A stretch of DNA of 64,000 bases from DATLLN01 sp963720885 (GTDB lineage Bacteria; Actinomycetota; Thermoleophilia; Gaiellales; JAICJC01): the NCBI GenBank assembly GCA_963720885.1, contig CAVRGW010000005.1, forward strand, positions 434,001 to 498,000, read 5' to 3'. Positions 20,130 to 30,866 of the stretch are shown one piece after another (position 1 is the first letter of the stretch; the number at the start of each line of letters is the position of its first letter). The translations under genes and the position numbers were made by a program. The notes beneath the pieces are model-generated. The model ran no database searches and had not been told where the DNA came from. It saw nothing but the letters and a program-made list of their open reading frames with translations.

Positions 20130-20176
20130 ACATGCGTCCATGGCGGCGACGTGGGTCGCGCTTGATACGCCCAGGG

Positions 20177-20214
20177 GTCGGCGCCGCCACCCATCGGGTG
20201 GTGGCGGCGCCGAC
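20177..20214. terminator. Strong GC hairpin between convergent genes
   Basis: Perfect 15-nt arms (20177-20191, GTCGGCGCCGCCACC, and its complement at 20200-20214) enclose an 8-nt loop. It lies between the end of the membrane-protein gene (20129) and the end of the convergent gene at 20249. It could terminate transcription from both sides. There is no T-tract. A further copy of GGTGGCGGCGCC lies at 20262-20273. Confidence 0.65.
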
Positions 20215-20248
20215 ACACGTTCCGCGTTCGTGCGAGTTCGCGAGCCGA

Positions 20249-20929
20249 TCACGAGCCTGGTGGCGGCGCCCGGTACCGCTCGGCCGTGTTGGGTGGCTTG
20301 GGGGTGTCTGCCAATTGGCGGTTGCTCGATCCGCCAATTGGCATATCCCCCTGCGAACCCTGCCGCGGCCCCTTGCCGCCAGCCGTCTCCCCACGCCTGG
20401 CCAGCCGCTCCACCGGCACGCCGTCCACGATCGTCACGCTCCGCTCGGCCGCAGCGTCGGTCAGCCAGCGGCGCTCGTGGTACCAGCGCTGCATCGTCCG
20501 GACGCTCGGCGGACGGGCGACGCCGTCCGCGTGCCGCCCCCGAAGCTCTGCGATCACCACGCGCGGATCCTCGCCGGTGCGGAAGCGGGCCTCGGCCTCC
20601 TCGCGCACCGACGGCCAGGAGTACGACCCGGGGCGCTGCGGAGGCGTGCCGCCGCGGACCGCCGCCAGGTGGGCTGTCAGGGCCGCGCTCCGTCGCTTCG
20701 TCAGGCAGCCGTGCGCCGACCACAGGCGCTGCAGCGTCATGACGAAGTCACGGCCGCCGCGCGCCTGCTGGAACTCGTCGGACGCGTGGTCGGCGCAGAG
20801 CCACACGCTGACCCCGAAGCCCAGGGCGACGGCCCGCGTCCTGCCCCGGGTGCGGTCGGCGCAGATCGCGCACGGCTCCCCCTTGGTCGCCATCCCTCGC
20901 GCCTTGTAGAGCGTCGCGGCCCGGGTCAT
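20249..20929 (-). CDS. Hypothetical protein with cysteine cluster and helix-turn-helix-like region
   Basis: About 226 residues from ATG 20929 (ATG 20893 is possible). The N-terminal part has CAICADRTRGRTRAV and then VWLCADHASDEF, a CxxC plus C-x2-H arrangement that could bind zinc. The middle part has VIAELRGRHADGVARPP followed by VRTMQRWYHERRW, which reads like a helix-turn-helix. I do not recognise the family. The C-terminal ~30 residues are encoded by the palindrome at 20309-20343 and low-complexity sequence, so the original end has probably been replaced by repeat insertion. Confidence 0.55.
   Translation of the reverse strand: MTRAATLYKARGMATKGEPCAICADRTRGRTRAVALGFGVSVWLCADHASDEFQQARGGRDFVMTLQRLWSAHGCLTKRRSAALTAHLAAVRGGTPPQRPGSYSWPSVREEAEARFRTGEDPRVVIAELRGRHADGVARPPSVRTMQRWYHERRWLTDAAAERSVTIVDGVPVERLARRGETAGGKGPRQGSQGDMPIGGSSNRQLADTPKPPNTAERYRAPPPGS
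20309..20343. repeat. 35-bp palindromic element, CCAATTGG family, perfect copy
   Basis: Arms TGCCAATTGGCGG (20309-20321) and CCGCCAATTGGCA (20331-20343) are perfect 13-nt inverted repeats around a 9-nt spacer. Two further copies with the same 13-9-13 geometry are at 44469-44503 and 62695-62729. This copy lies inside the 3' end of the hypothetical gene. Confidence 0.85.
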
Positions 20930-21025
20930 CACACCAGCATGCCGCCCCCACGGCGCGAAACCAGTGCTCACATGCCGCAGAAGTTCAACGAATCGGCGCA
21001 AGCTGCCGATACCAGGTGTCGGGTC

Positions 21026-21391
21026 ATGACGACTGTCGTTGAAATCGTCGTCGCAGTTGCGTCACTGGTCGTGGCACTGACGTTCCTCGCGATTCCCGGC
21101 CTGCTGGTGGGCAGCGGCCTCGGCTGGCTGGTCCACCGGGTCGCGCGCACGCCCGAGCAGGCGGTGCGGCCGACCGTGGTGCTGTGGATCGCATCGTGCG
21201 TGATCCTGGCCGCCGCAGGCATCACAACCACCCGCAGCGGGCCGCCAGGCTCGATGAACCCCTCGGTGGAGCTGTTCTACCTGTGCTTCGGCGTGGCCTG
21301 GGCCACGGCCGGCGGGTACGCGCTGTGGCGGACGGTCATCCGGGAAGACGATCCAGGTCGCCGACCGATCGAAGCGCCGCGGCCACGTTGA
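21026..21391 (+). CDS. Small integral membrane protein, 121 aa
   Basis: Three hydrophobic segments are visible: IVVAVASLVVALTFLAIPGLL near the start, VVLWIASCVILAAAGI in the middle and ELFYLCFGVAWATAGGYAL near the end, followed by a charged tail. No family is recognised. ATG 21026 has AGGTG 7 nt upstream; ATG 20972 would add 18 polar residues. The 3' end overlaps the convergent glyS gene by 56 nt, which is unusually long. Confidence 0.6.
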   Translation: MTTVVEIVVAVASLVVALTFLAIPGLLVGSGLGWLVHRVARTPEQAVRPTVVLWIASCVILAAAGITTTRSGPPGSMNPSVELFYLCFGVAWATAGGYALWRTVIREDDPGRRPIEAPRPR

Positions 21392-23355
21392 ACACGAGCT
21401 TCAGCCGGTTCGCGCGCACCGCCGGGTCGGGATCCATCACCAGCACCTGCTCGAAGAACTCGTTGACCGGCCCGACCAGGTCGGCCGCAGTGGCCAGCGC
21501 GCACGGGTAGTCGCGGCGCGCCACGCAGTCGGCGAGCGACTCGTCCGCCGCCCGCAGCCCCGCCAGCAGCTGGTGCTCGGCCGGGTCGCTGAGCAGCAGC
21601 TCGTCGAAGTTCACCGCCAGCTCGTCCTCCGACTTCGTCACGATCCGCGTGCAGCGGCCATACGCGTCGCGCAGCGACTCCAGCCTCGGCGACCCGCGGT
21701 CGTCCCGCAGCGCCCGGGCCAGCGCCGCCAGCGGCACCGGCGCGACGTGGCCGGCGCCTCGCGCCGCGCGCACCTCCTCCACCGTGACGCCCTCCGCCAG
21801 CAGCACCGGCTCGACCCGGTCGAGGATGAACTCGACGGCGTCCGGCACCGCCTCCAGCGGCTTGCGCTTGAGCTCCAGGCCCTGGCGCACAAGGGCCGCC
21901 ACCGACATCCCGAGCAGATCGGGCAGGCCGAGCTCGTAGCTCCGCTCGAGCACGATTGCCACCGCGCCGGCGGCGGCTCGCCGCAGCCCGTACGGATCCC
22001 GGCTGCCGGTGGGCTGGTGCCCGAGGGCGAAGGCGACCGCGATCGTGTCCACCTTGTCGGCGACCGAGAGCAGCGCGCCCGCCTCTCCGACCGGCAGCGC
22101 ACCGCCGGCATCGACCGGCATGTAGTGCTCCTCGATCGCGGCGCAGACCGGCTCCGGCTCGCCCGCCTGCCGCGCGTACACCGATCCGGCGTAGCCCTGG
22201 AGGTCGGAGAACTCCGATACCAGGCGCGACACGAGGTCGGCCTTGCACAGCTCCGCCGCCCGCAGCACGGCCATCCGCACGTCCTCTCCGGCCTCGTTGC
22301 GGTCGCACAGCGGCTCCGCCAGCTCGCCGACGCGCGCGGTCTTGTCAGCCAGGGAGCCGCCGCCCTCCAGGAAGCTGACCCGGCCGAGCTCGGACAGCAT
22401 CGCCTCGATGCCGCGGTCGAGGTCGCGCTCGTACGCGAACGACGCGTCCTCCAGCCGCCCGACCAATACCTCCTCGTTCCCGCCGATCACGATCTCCGGC
22501 TTCAACGCGCCGTTGGCCACGAACAGGAACCGCGGCGCCAGGCCGCCTCCCTCGCCGGCCACCGGGAAGTACCGCTGGTGCGACTGCATGGCGGTGATCG
22601 GGACGCGCGGCGGCAGCAGCAGGTAGCGCTCGTCGAACGACGCCTCGAGCACGACCGGCCACTCGACCAGGTACGTCACCTCGTCGAGCTTGCCCATCGG
22701 GTCGATCCACTCGCCGCCCTGGTCGAGGCCCTCGATGATCAGCTCGCGCCGCTCAGCGGCGTCGGCGACGACGCGCACGCCGCGGACATCCTCCAGGTAG
22801 GTCGATGCCGAGCCGATCCGGGCCTCGCCGCCCAGGAACCGATGGCCGCGGGACTCCCCGCCCGACCGCAGGCCGAACAGCTCGACGTCGACGAGCTGCT
22901 CGTCGAGCTTGCAGACCAACCAGCGCACCGGCCGGGAGAAGCGCCCGCCGTCCCAACGCATCGTCTTCGAGAACTGGATGCGGCTGATCACTGCCGGGAC
23001 GACCTCACGCAGCAGCTCGGCGGCCGGGGTCGCCGGCTCCTCCGTGGTCGCCCACAGGAAACCGTCCCGCTCGTCCAGCTCGCCCGGCGCCACGCCGTGC
23101 TTGCGCGCGAACCCGGCGCGCGCCTGCTCGGGCGCGTCAACCTTCGGCCCCCGCTGCTCGCGGCGCACGGCCGGCCGCTCGGCGGGCACGCCCAGCGCAC
23201 GCACGACCAGCCGCCGCGGCGCCACGTGGACGTGGATCTCGGCCGCCTCCAGTCCGGCGTCGGCGAGAGCCTTCGCCGCCAGCTGCGGCAGCTGCGACTC
23301 CGCCTCGCGGCAGGCGGCAGCGGGAAGCTCCTCGCAGCCGACCTCGAGCAGCAGG

Positions 23356-23372
<17 letters not shown>
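21336..23372 (-). CDS. glyS: Glycyl-tRNA synthetase beta subunit
   Basis: A 678-residue tRNA-recognition subunit of the bacterial alpha2beta2 glycyl-tRNA synthetase. It starts with the typical LLLEVGCEELPA and contains WPVVLEASFDERYL, MQSHQRYFPV and an HD-like SVADKVDTIAVAFALG segment. It overlaps glyQ by 17 nt. The two-chain enzyme is unusual for actinobacteria, where most lineages use a single-chain GlyRS, and supports a deep-branching origin. It is the last gene of the deoB-to-glyS operon. Confidence 0.96.
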
Positions 23373-24218
<846 letters not shown>

Positions 24219-24222
<4 letters not shown>

Positions 24223-24953
24223 CGCGTGTGCAGCGTCCGCAGCCGGAAGCCGCCGTGCTCCTCGTAGGTCGACTCGACGATCCGCAGGGCGTCCCGCGCT
24301 GCCCTGCCCTCGACCGTGGCGGCGCCGAGCGGCGCGTCGAGCAGCCGCTCAACCGCGTCGGCGGAGCCGTCGCCCAGCCGGAAACCGGCCGCCCGCCCAA
24401 GGCACGCGTCGCACACGGCGCCGCCGGCCGACGGCGAGAATCCGACCAGCGGCCCGGGGCTGCCGCACGACGCGCAGGAGTCCAGGTGCGGCAGGTAGCC
24501 GGCGACCGCCAGCAGCTTGAGCTGGAACGCCAGGCCGAGGGGATCGAGCGTGGGGTCGCCGTCGCCCGACCACCCGTCAAGCACGTCGAGGAAGCGCGCC
24601 AGCCCGGCAAACGCCCGCTGGTTCGGCTCCGGCTCGACGAACAGCTTGAGGACGGCCTCGGCGCCGATCAGCCCGACCGCCACCCGGTGCGGGTCGCCGC
24701 GAACCGCGTCGTGGGCGTGGACGATGTCCGCACCCGTCACCGTGTGGAGCTCGCCTCGCCCCTCATGGAGCATCAGCGCGGCGTGGGTCAGCGGCTCCAG
24801 GCGCGCGCCGAACCGCGACGCCGTCTTGCGCACGCCCTTGGCGATCGCGTTCACGCGCCCGCGCTCGGCGGTGTAGAGGTGGAGCACCCGGTCGGCCTCG
24901 GCGTACCGGATCGACCGCAGCACCACGGCCTCGGTCTTGTAGCTACGCGCCAT
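24219..24953 (-). CDS. recO: DNA repair protein RecO
   Basis: This 244-residue protein loads RecA onto SSB-coated single-stranded DNA in the RecFOR pathway. It has the N-terminal OB fold (TEAVVLRSIRYAEADRVL) and a zinc site made of CASCG near residue 158 and CDACLG near 182. It starts within the last codons of tag (11-nt overlap) and ends coupled to glyQ. It is a typical neighbour of glyQS. Confidence 0.94.
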
Positions 24954-25479
24954 CCATCCAGGGCGGGCCGACCGCGGCGATCTCGGCGTACACCGGGCAG
25001 GTCGTGACGTGCGCGCCGGGCAGGTAGCCGGTGGACATCAGGAACTCGCCCGTGATCTCGCCGCCCGTGAAGCGGAACGTGCGTTTGAACAGCTTCACCC
25101 AGTCGTCCTGCGGCAGCGGGTGGCGGGCGTCCAGCCAGCCCGCGAACCCGCCGTCCGACTCACGCATCTCGAGCACCACCGCGGCGTTGGCGATCGCAGC
25201 GTCGATCTTCAGCCGGTTGCGGATGATCCCCGGATCCGCCAGCAGGCGCGCGCGGTCGGCCTCGCCGTAGGCGGCCACGCGCTCGGGGTCGAAGCCGTCG
25301 AACGCGGCGCGGAACGCCTCCCGCTTCTTGAGCACGGTCAGCCACGAGAGGCCGGCCTGGTTGACCTCCAGCATCAGCCGCTCGAACAGCGCGTGCTCGT
25401 CGCTGATCGGGAACCCGTACTCGGTGGCGTGGTACGGGCCGTGCCAGGGATCGCCGGGCGCCGCGTCGCAGTAGCTCAT
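24943..25479 (-). CDS. tag: DNA-3-methyladenine glycosylase I
   Basis: This 178-residue enzyme excises 3-methyladenine from alkylated DNA. The zinc-snap residues are present: Cys4 and the YHATEYGFP histidine at the N-terminus, and GAHVTTCPVY at the C-terminus. LSWLTVLKKREAFRAAF is the characteristic helix near residue 43. ATG 25479 overlaps the stop of the ybaK-like gene as ATGA. It sits with mutM and recO in one repair-rich operon. Confidence 0.94.
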   Translation of the reverse strand: MSYCDAAPGDPWHGPYHATEYGFPISDEHALFERLMLEVNQAGLSWLTVLKKREAFRAAFDGFDPERVAAYGEADRARLLADPGIIRNRLKIDAAIANAAVVLEMRESDGGFAGWLDARHPLPQDDWVKLFKRTFRFTGGEITGEFLMSTGYLPGAHVTTCPVYAEIAAVGPPWMDGA

Positions 25480-25934
25480 GCCTCGCCGATGTCCGCCAGC
25501 TCGACGCCGTCGATCGCCGCCAGCAGGTCGTCCAGCGGGGTGCCGAACAGTGCGTTGGGCGTCCCCGCCGCACACCACACGACGTCGAACCGGGTCAGCG
25601 AGCGATCGGCCAGCGTCCGCACCCTGCGATCGTGACCGAGCGGTGGAACGCCCCCGATCGCGTAGCCGGTGACGTCGCGCACCTCGTTGGCCTTCGCCAT
25701 CCGCACGCCGTCGCCCAGCCGGCCGACCGCCACCCTGCGGTCGCCCGCGCAGAGGCACAGCAGCGGGTCGTCGCCGTCCATCAGGATCACCGACTTGACG
25801 ATCTGCCCCAGCTCGCAGCCCACCGCGTCCGCGGCCTCCACGGCGGTGCGGGTCGACTCCGACAGCTCGCGGACGTCGACCTCCAGGCCGGCCTCTCGGG
25901 CGCGGTCGCGGAATCTCAGGGCCGTGGGGTGCAT
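25476..25934 (-). CDS. ybaK: YbaK/EbsC family aminoacyl-tRNA deacylase
   Basis: A 152-residue editing-domain protein with the family lysine in GQIVKSVILM (near residue 46) and GTPNALFG near residue 128. Family members hydrolyse mischarged tRNAs such as Cys-tRNAPro; specificity cannot be read here. It overlaps the end of mutM by 19 nt and the start of tag by 4 nt. Confidence 0.88.
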   Translation of the reverse strand: MHPTALRFRDRAREAGLEVDVRELSESTRTAVEAADAVGCELGQIVKSVILMDGDDPLLCLCAGDRRVAVGRLGDGVRMAKANEVRDVTGYAIGGVPPLGHDRRVRTLADRSLTRFDVVWCAAGTPNALFGTPLDDLLAAIDGVELADIGEA

Positions 25935-26740
25935 CTCGGGCAGTAGTGGGTGCCTCGCTGGGCGACGCGGATCTTGCGGATCGGGCCGCCGCATCGTAGA
26001 CACGGCTCGCCCTCGCGATCGTAGACGGCGAACCGCTCCTGCATCGATCCCGGCTCGCCGTCCACGCTGCGGTACGTGTCGATGCTGGCGCCCTGGTGCT
26101 CGATGCCACGCTCGAGGACGGTGATCACCGCGTCGTGCAGGCGGCCGGCGCGCACAGCCCCGATCGCCGCACCCGGCGTCAGCGGGTGGATGCGCGCGAT
26201 CCACAGCGCCTCGTCCGCATAGATGTTGCCGACTCCGGCGACGACCTTCTGGTCGAGCAGCAGCGCCTTGACGGGCGCCAGCCGGCGCCGCATGGCGGCG
26301 CGCAGCATCGCAGGCGTCCACGTCCCGTCCAGCGGCTCCGGGCCGACCCGTCCGCGCCAGTACTCCTCCAGTCCGCCCGCCTCGATCAGCCGCATCGTGC
26401 CGAACCGGCGCTGATCCGAGTAGAGCACCCAGCTGCCGTCGTCCAGGCCGAACACGGCCCGCAGGTGCGGCCGCTCGACCAGCTCGGGCACGTGGTGGTA
26501 CCAGCCGGTCATACGCAGGTGACTGACCAGCGTGCGGCCGTCGTCGAGCTCGATCGTCAGGTACTTGCCGCGGCGTCCCACGCCGATGACCACCGCGCCC
26601 AGCAGGTCGTGCGCCACCGCCTCGGGATCCGCCGGCGCCGTCAGCCTGCCGTCGCGGATCTCGACGGCGGTCAGCTCGTGGCCGGCCAGCACCGGCACCA
26701 GCCCGCGGCGGACGGTCTCGACCTCGGGCAGCTCAGGCAT
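25916..26740 (-). CDS. mutM: Formamidopyrimidine-DNA glycosylase
   Basis: A 274-residue bifunctional glycosylase/AP lyase for 8-oxoguanine and Fapy lesions. The catalytic N-terminus PELPEVETVRRGL is intact (Pro2, Glu3), the lysine of RRGKYLTIEL is present near residue 58, and the C-terminal zinc finger has CLRCGG and CPRC spaced normally. It overlaps the deoA stop by 8 nt. Confidence 0.96.
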   Translation of the reverse strand: MPELPEVETVRRGLVPVLAGHELTAVEIRDGRLTAPADPEAVAHDLLGAVVIGVGRRGKYLTIELDDGRTLVSHLRMTGWYHHVPELVERPHLRAVFGLDDGSWVLYSDQRRFGTMRLIEAGGLEEYWRGRVGPEPLDGTWTPAMLRAAMRRRLAPVKALLLDQKVVAGVGNIYADEALWIARIHPLTPGAAIGAVRAGRLHDAVITVLERGIEHQGASIDTYRSVDGEPGSMQERFAVYDREGEPCLRCGGPIRKIRVAQRGTHYCPRCTPRP

Positions 26741-27932
26741 CGTCCTCGAAGCTGAAGCAGCCGACCACGAACTGCTCCTTGACGGGTCCCCGGGAGTGAA
26801 CGGTCGCCAGCACATCGCCGGCGTCGACCCGGTCGCCCGCCTTGCGGTGCACGACGAGGCCGACCGCATGGTCGACCTCCGCGCCCTTGACCTGGCGGCC
26901 GGCACCGAGCCGCATCGCCAGGTCGGCGACGCGATAGGCGTGGCAGCGGCGGACGGTTGTCGCCCGGGAAGCTCTGACGTCGACGACGAGCGGTGCCCGG
27001 GGCAGCGGCGCGTCGGGGTCGCCGCCCTGGGCGTGCACCCAGCTGCGGTATGCCTCGTACGCGCTCCCGTCATCCAGCGCCAGCTCGACGGCGCCGCGGT
27101 CGCCGGTCAGCACGGCGGCAGCCTCGACCGCCAGCGCGCGCAGGTCGGGCGGCCCGCCGCCCCGCAGCGTCTCCACGGCCTCCGCGACCTCCAGCGCGTT
27201 GCCGACGGCGTGGCCGAGCGGCTCGTCCATCGAGGACACCAGCGCGGTCGTTTCGATCCCGTGCGAGTCCCCCAGCCGCGTCATGAGTGCGCCCAGCTCC
27301 TCCGCGCGGCGGCGGTCGGGCATGAACGCTCCCTCGCCGGCCTTGACGTCCAACACCAGCCGGCTGGCGCCCGACGCGATCTTCTTGGACATCACACTGG
27401 TCGCGATCAGCGGCAGGCTGTGGGTGGTCGCGGTCATGTCGCGGAGCGCGTAGAGGCGGGCATCGGCCGGCGCGAGGTCGGCGGTCTGGCCGCACACCGC
27501 CACGCCGACGCGTTCGACCTGCTCCCGCATCTCGGTCACCGACAGAGATGTCCGAAACCCGGAGATCGACTCCAGCTTGTCCAGTGTGCCGCCGGTATGC
27601 CCGAGCCCTCGCCCGCTCATCTTCGCCATCCGGCCGCCGCACGCGGCGACCAGCGGTGCGACCACCAGCGTCGCCTTGTCACCGACGCCCCCGGTGGAGT
27701 GCTTGTCCACCACCGGCCACGGCCACGACAGCCGCTCGCCGGACGCGATCATCGCGTCGAGCAAGGCCTCGGTCTCACGCTCGGTCATCCCATGCCAGAC
27801 CACGGCCATCAGGAACGCCGCCAGCTGCTCATCACTGACCGCCGGGGACAGCAGGAAGAACAGATCGTCGCGCTCGAGCTCGCCGCCGTCGCGTTTGCAT
27901 GCGATCAGCGGCACCGCCCGCCGGTCAGACAA
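26733..27932 (-). CDS. deoA: Thymidine/pyrimidine-nucleoside phosphorylase
   Basis: A 399-residue enzyme that phosphorolyses pyrimidine (deoxy)nucleosides to base and (deoxy)ribose 1-phosphate. The signature KHSTGGVGDKATL is near residue 76 and KMSGRGLGHTGGTLDK near 103. The start is a TTG at 27932 overlapping the deoB stop by 8 nt; no ATG or GTG precedes the conserved N-terminus. Its product is the substrate of the phosphopentomutase encoded directly upstream. Confidence 0.94.
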   Translation of the reverse strand: MSDRRAVPLIACKRDGGELERDDLFFLLSPAVSDEQLAAFLMAVVWHGMTERETEALLDAMIASGERLSWPWPVVDKHSTGGVGDKATLVVAPLVAACGGRMAKMSGRGLGHTGGTLDKLESISGFRTSLSVTEMREQVERVGVAVCGQTADLAPADARLYALRDMTATTHSLPLIATSVMSKKIASGASRLVLDVKAGEGAFMPDRRRAEELGALMTRLGDSHGIETTALVSSMDEPLGHAVGNALEVAEAVETLRGGGPPDLRALAVEAAAVLTGDRGAVELALDDGSAYEAYRSWVHAQGGDPDAPLPRAPLVVDVRASRATTVRRCHAYRVADLAMRLGAGRQVKGAEVDHAVGLVVHRKAGDRVDAGDVLATVHSRGPVKEQFVVGCFSFEDDA

Positions 27933-29089
27933 CCGGCACCCCCGGGAGCTCGGGGTCGCGGAGACCGGACACGTGCTGGAGCACGGTCGCCCCGACGTCG
28001 GCGAACGTCTCCCCGTCGTGCCGCCGGCCCATCGACGGCAGGCCGACGATGTGCGCCAGCAGCAGCCCGTGCTCGCGCGAGTGGTCGGTCGACGGGGTGG
28101 TCGGGTCGCAGCCGTGGTCGGAGGTGAGGATCAGCAGGTCGCCGTGCCACAGCGCCGACAGCAGCCGCGGCAGGTCCTCGTCGAACTCCGCCAGGCAGTC
28201 GGCGAACCCCTGCGGATCGTTGCGGTGCCCCCAGACCATGTCCGTCTCGACCAGGTTGACGAACACGAAGCTGCGGTCGGGCAGATCGCGCAGCCGCTCG
28301 ATCGTGCGGGCAACGCCCTGCACGTTCGACTCCGTGGGCGCCGAGCTGTCCAGCCCCTTCCCGGCGAAGATGTCGCCGATCTTGCCGACGCCGTGTGTGC
28401 CGACACCGGACTCGCGGAGCCGGTCGAGATAGTTCGGGCTGGGCGGGTCGAGCGAGAAGTCGTGGCGTCTGGGCGTTCGCCGGTAGCCACCAGGCTCGCC
28501 CTCGAACGGCCGGGCGATCACCCTGCCCACGGCGTTTGCGCCGCTGTAGCTGCAAACGGGCGGTGCGGCAGGCGGCGTACAGCTCGTCGACCGGGACGAC
28601 GTCCTCGTGCGCGGCGATCTGGAACACGCTGTCGGCAGACGTGTAGACGATCCAGCTGCCCGTCCGGCGATGCTCGTCGCCCAACTCCTGGATGATCTCG
28701 GTGCCGGACGCGGCCACGTTGCCGAGCACCCCGCGGCCGGTCGCCGCCGAGAAGGCGTCGATCACATCGTTGGGGAAGCCGTCAGGGAACGTCGGAAACG
28801 GGCGCTCGAGGACGATGCCCATCATCTCCCAGTGCCCCGTCGTGGTGTCCATGCCGGCACTGCGCTCGGCCAGGCGGCCCCACACGGACGGAGCTCCCGG
28901 CCGCGGCGGGCAGCCCTCGAGGGGCAGCACATTGCCCAGCCCCAGCGACTGCAGGTTCGGCAGCTCGAGGCCGCCCACCGCCTCGGCGACGTGGGCCAGG
29001 GTGTTCGAACCGGAGGTGCCGAACACGTCGGCGTCCGGCAGGTCGCCGGCGCCGACCGCGTCGAGCACGATCACGCACGCCCGGGGCAT
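27925..29089 (-). pseudogene. deoB: Phosphopentomutase, interrupted by one frameshift
   Basis: The N-terminal frame from ATG 29089 (6 nt after TAGGTT) carries the metal aspartate in VLDAVGAGDLPDA and the phosphorylated threonine in MDTTTGHWEMMG. It reads normally to LYAACRTARL near 28555. The rest (GANAVGRVIARPFEG, VETDMVWGHR, TSDHGCDPT, TDHSREHG) is in another frame ending at 27925. All catalytic motifs are intact on either side, so a single-base indel near 28540-28560 is the only defect. The enzyme would convert (deoxy)ribose 1-phosphate to the 5-phosphate after DeoA. It heads the deoB-to-glyS operon. Confidence 0.88.
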
Positions 29090-30834
29090 GCGGGAAACCT
29101 ACCGGCCGGGTGCGGGCCTGCGGCCGGACCGCGGCAGGTCGGCCCGCAGGTCGGCGGCCGGGACCGCGCCTGTGCGCCCGTGGCGGGCGGCGGAGCCGGC
29201 GGGCCGATGAACAGGAAGCCGTCGACGTCGATCCGCGGCCGTCCGGGGGTGCCGACGGGGCGGATCGTGATCCGGTGCTCGCCGGTCCTCACGAACGTGT
29301 GGCGGAAGACGACGACGCGCGGCGTCGTGGTCTTCGCGTACTCGCTGACGGTGGTCACGTAGTGCCCGTCGACGCTGATCCGCGCCGCGCCGCGTCCGGC
29401 GCTCTTCGGTGCGAACAGTGCGATCTCACGGCCGGTGAAGCTGAACGTCGCGGTCGCCTTCGGGTTGCTGGAGTAGCGCGTGTGCCCGCCGCGCGCGGTC
29501 GCGGAGTTGCCGGTCATCCAGCCGCCGGCGTACCGCGCTCCGGTCTCCGGCGCGGCGTGCGTCGAGAACCCGGGACCTTCCGCCGCCGCGCCGATGTTGC
29601 CGGGGCAGTCGCGCGGCGTCATCTGGAACCGCAGCCGGGGGAACCCGGGGTACTGGGTGAAGCGCAGCGACTTGATGGTCGGCCACGGCATCGCCACCGG
29701 TGTGTACGAGGTCCCGGCGTCGGTGGTGACCAGCATCGTCTGGTCGCGGATGTCGGTCAGCGCGTCGGAGTCGGCCCAGGAGACCACGAACGGGACGTTG
29801 GTCAGCGGCACCTGCCCTGTCGGCACATGGCCGGTCGGCGGCGTGGTCGTCACCGGCGGGTCGTGGTCGACCGGGATGCTGGTCCACCGCAGGAACTCGT
29901 GGCTGCCCAGCAGGGTCGAGCCGTTGGCGCCGCCGAATGCCGCCATCCCCCAGGTCGATGCGACCGCAGGCGCCCAGCTCCGGCCCTGCGACATCGGCAC
30001 CGTGCAGCGCCAGCCTTCGACCGACGGGTTGTAGGCGTCGACGCGCCGCAGGTCGCGCAGGCCATCCCACCCGCCGATCACGTACATCGTGCCGTCGGGG
30101 CCGGTGACGGCCGACGTCAGCTCGTGCGGCGAGGGCATCGGCGGCAGCTCGCTCCAGCCGGCCGCCAGGTTGTCGGGATCGAGCGAGAACGCCTCGCGTC
30201 GCGCACCGGAGTCGTAGCCGCCGAACGCGTAGATGCGGCCGTCCCCGCCCAGCGTCGCGCCCAGCTCGGAGCGCGGCGACGGCAGCGGCGGACCGCTCGA
30301 CCACGTGTCGGTGGCGATGTCGTAGATCTGGACGGTCACCGTGGGCGAATAGCGGCCGGCGGCGTGGACCGCGCCACCGATCGCGAAGATCCGGCCGTCC
30401 GGCGTGGCAACGGCCGCCAGGTCGGTGCGCGGGCTGGGCATCGACGCCTCCTGGCGGTACAGCCCTCCCCAGCTGTACACGCTCGGATTGATGACCTTCG
30501 TCAGGGTCTCACCGCCCATCACGTAGATCCGCCCGTCGGAGCCGGTCGTGACGGCCAGCCCGCCCCGCGCGTTCCCGGGCAGCTCGTTGCCGCGCAGCCA
30601 CGCGATGGTGCCGGGGTTGTCGCCCCCGACGAAGACGGAGCGCAGGCCGGCGTACGTCCGGTTGCGGTCGAACCCGAAGCCGCCCGCCAGTACGACGCGA
30701 TCGCGGAAGATGGCCGTGCCGCCGCCCCACTGGTAGTACGGCATGTCCGAGGTGCTCGTCCAGCTGTTCGCCGAAGCGGCGGCCGGTGCGATTATCGCCA
30801 GCAGCACGACGACCAGTGTGAGTGCCCACTTCAC
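29071..30834 (-). CDS. Secreted Kelch-repeat beta-propeller protein
   Basis: This 587-residue protein begins with a signal peptide (KWALTLVVVLLAIIAPAAASA) at GTG 30834. About six Kelch blades follow, with repeats such as DGRIYVMGGE, DGRIFAIGGA, DGRIYAFGGYDS and DGTMYVIGGWDG spaced ~50 residues apart to about residue 300. A separate beta-sandwich-like region occupies 330-530 (TARGGHTRYSSN, GREIALFAPK). The role is unknown; it is probably extracellular binding. The last ~30 residues are Pro/Cys-rich, unlike the rest, and overlap the deoB start by 19 nt, so the natural stop may have been lost. Confidence 0.8.
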   Translation of the reverse strand: MKWALTLVVVLLAIIAPAAASANSWTSTSDMPYYQWGGGTAIFRDRVVLAGGFGFDRNRTYAGLRSVFVGGDNPGTIAWLRGNELPGNARGGLAVTTGSDGRIYVMGGETLTKVINPSVYSWGGLYRQEASMPSPRTDLAAVATPDGRIFAIGGAVHAAGRYSPTVTVQIYDIATDTWSSGPPLPSPRSELGATLGGDGRIYAFGGYDSGARREAFSLDPDNLAAGWSELPPMPSPHELTSAVTGPDGTMYVIGGWDGLRDLRRVDAYNPSVEGWRCTVPMSQGRSWAPAVASTWGMAAFGGANGSTLLGSHEFLRWTSIPVDHDPPVTTTPPTGHVPTGQVPLTNVPFVVSWADSDALTDIRDQTMLVTTDAGTSYTPVAMPWPTIKSLRFTQYPGFPRLRFQMTPRDCPGNIGAAAEGPGFSTHAAPETGARYAGGWMTGNSATARGGHTRYSSNPKATATFSFTGREIALFAPKSAGRGAARISVDGHYVTTVSEYAKTTTPRVVVFRHTFVRTGEHRITIRPVGTPGRPRIDVDGFLFIGPPAPPPATGAQARSRPPTCGPTCRGPAAGPHPAGRFPACPGRA

Positions 30835-30866
30835 CGGCGGGATTCAACCGGTATGCCGGAGCGGCG

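Noticed and set aside
28535..28560. Programmed ribosomal frameshift in deoB
   Set aside because: No slippery heptamer or obvious stimulatory structure; deoB is not known for recoding. A mutation or assembly indel is simpler.
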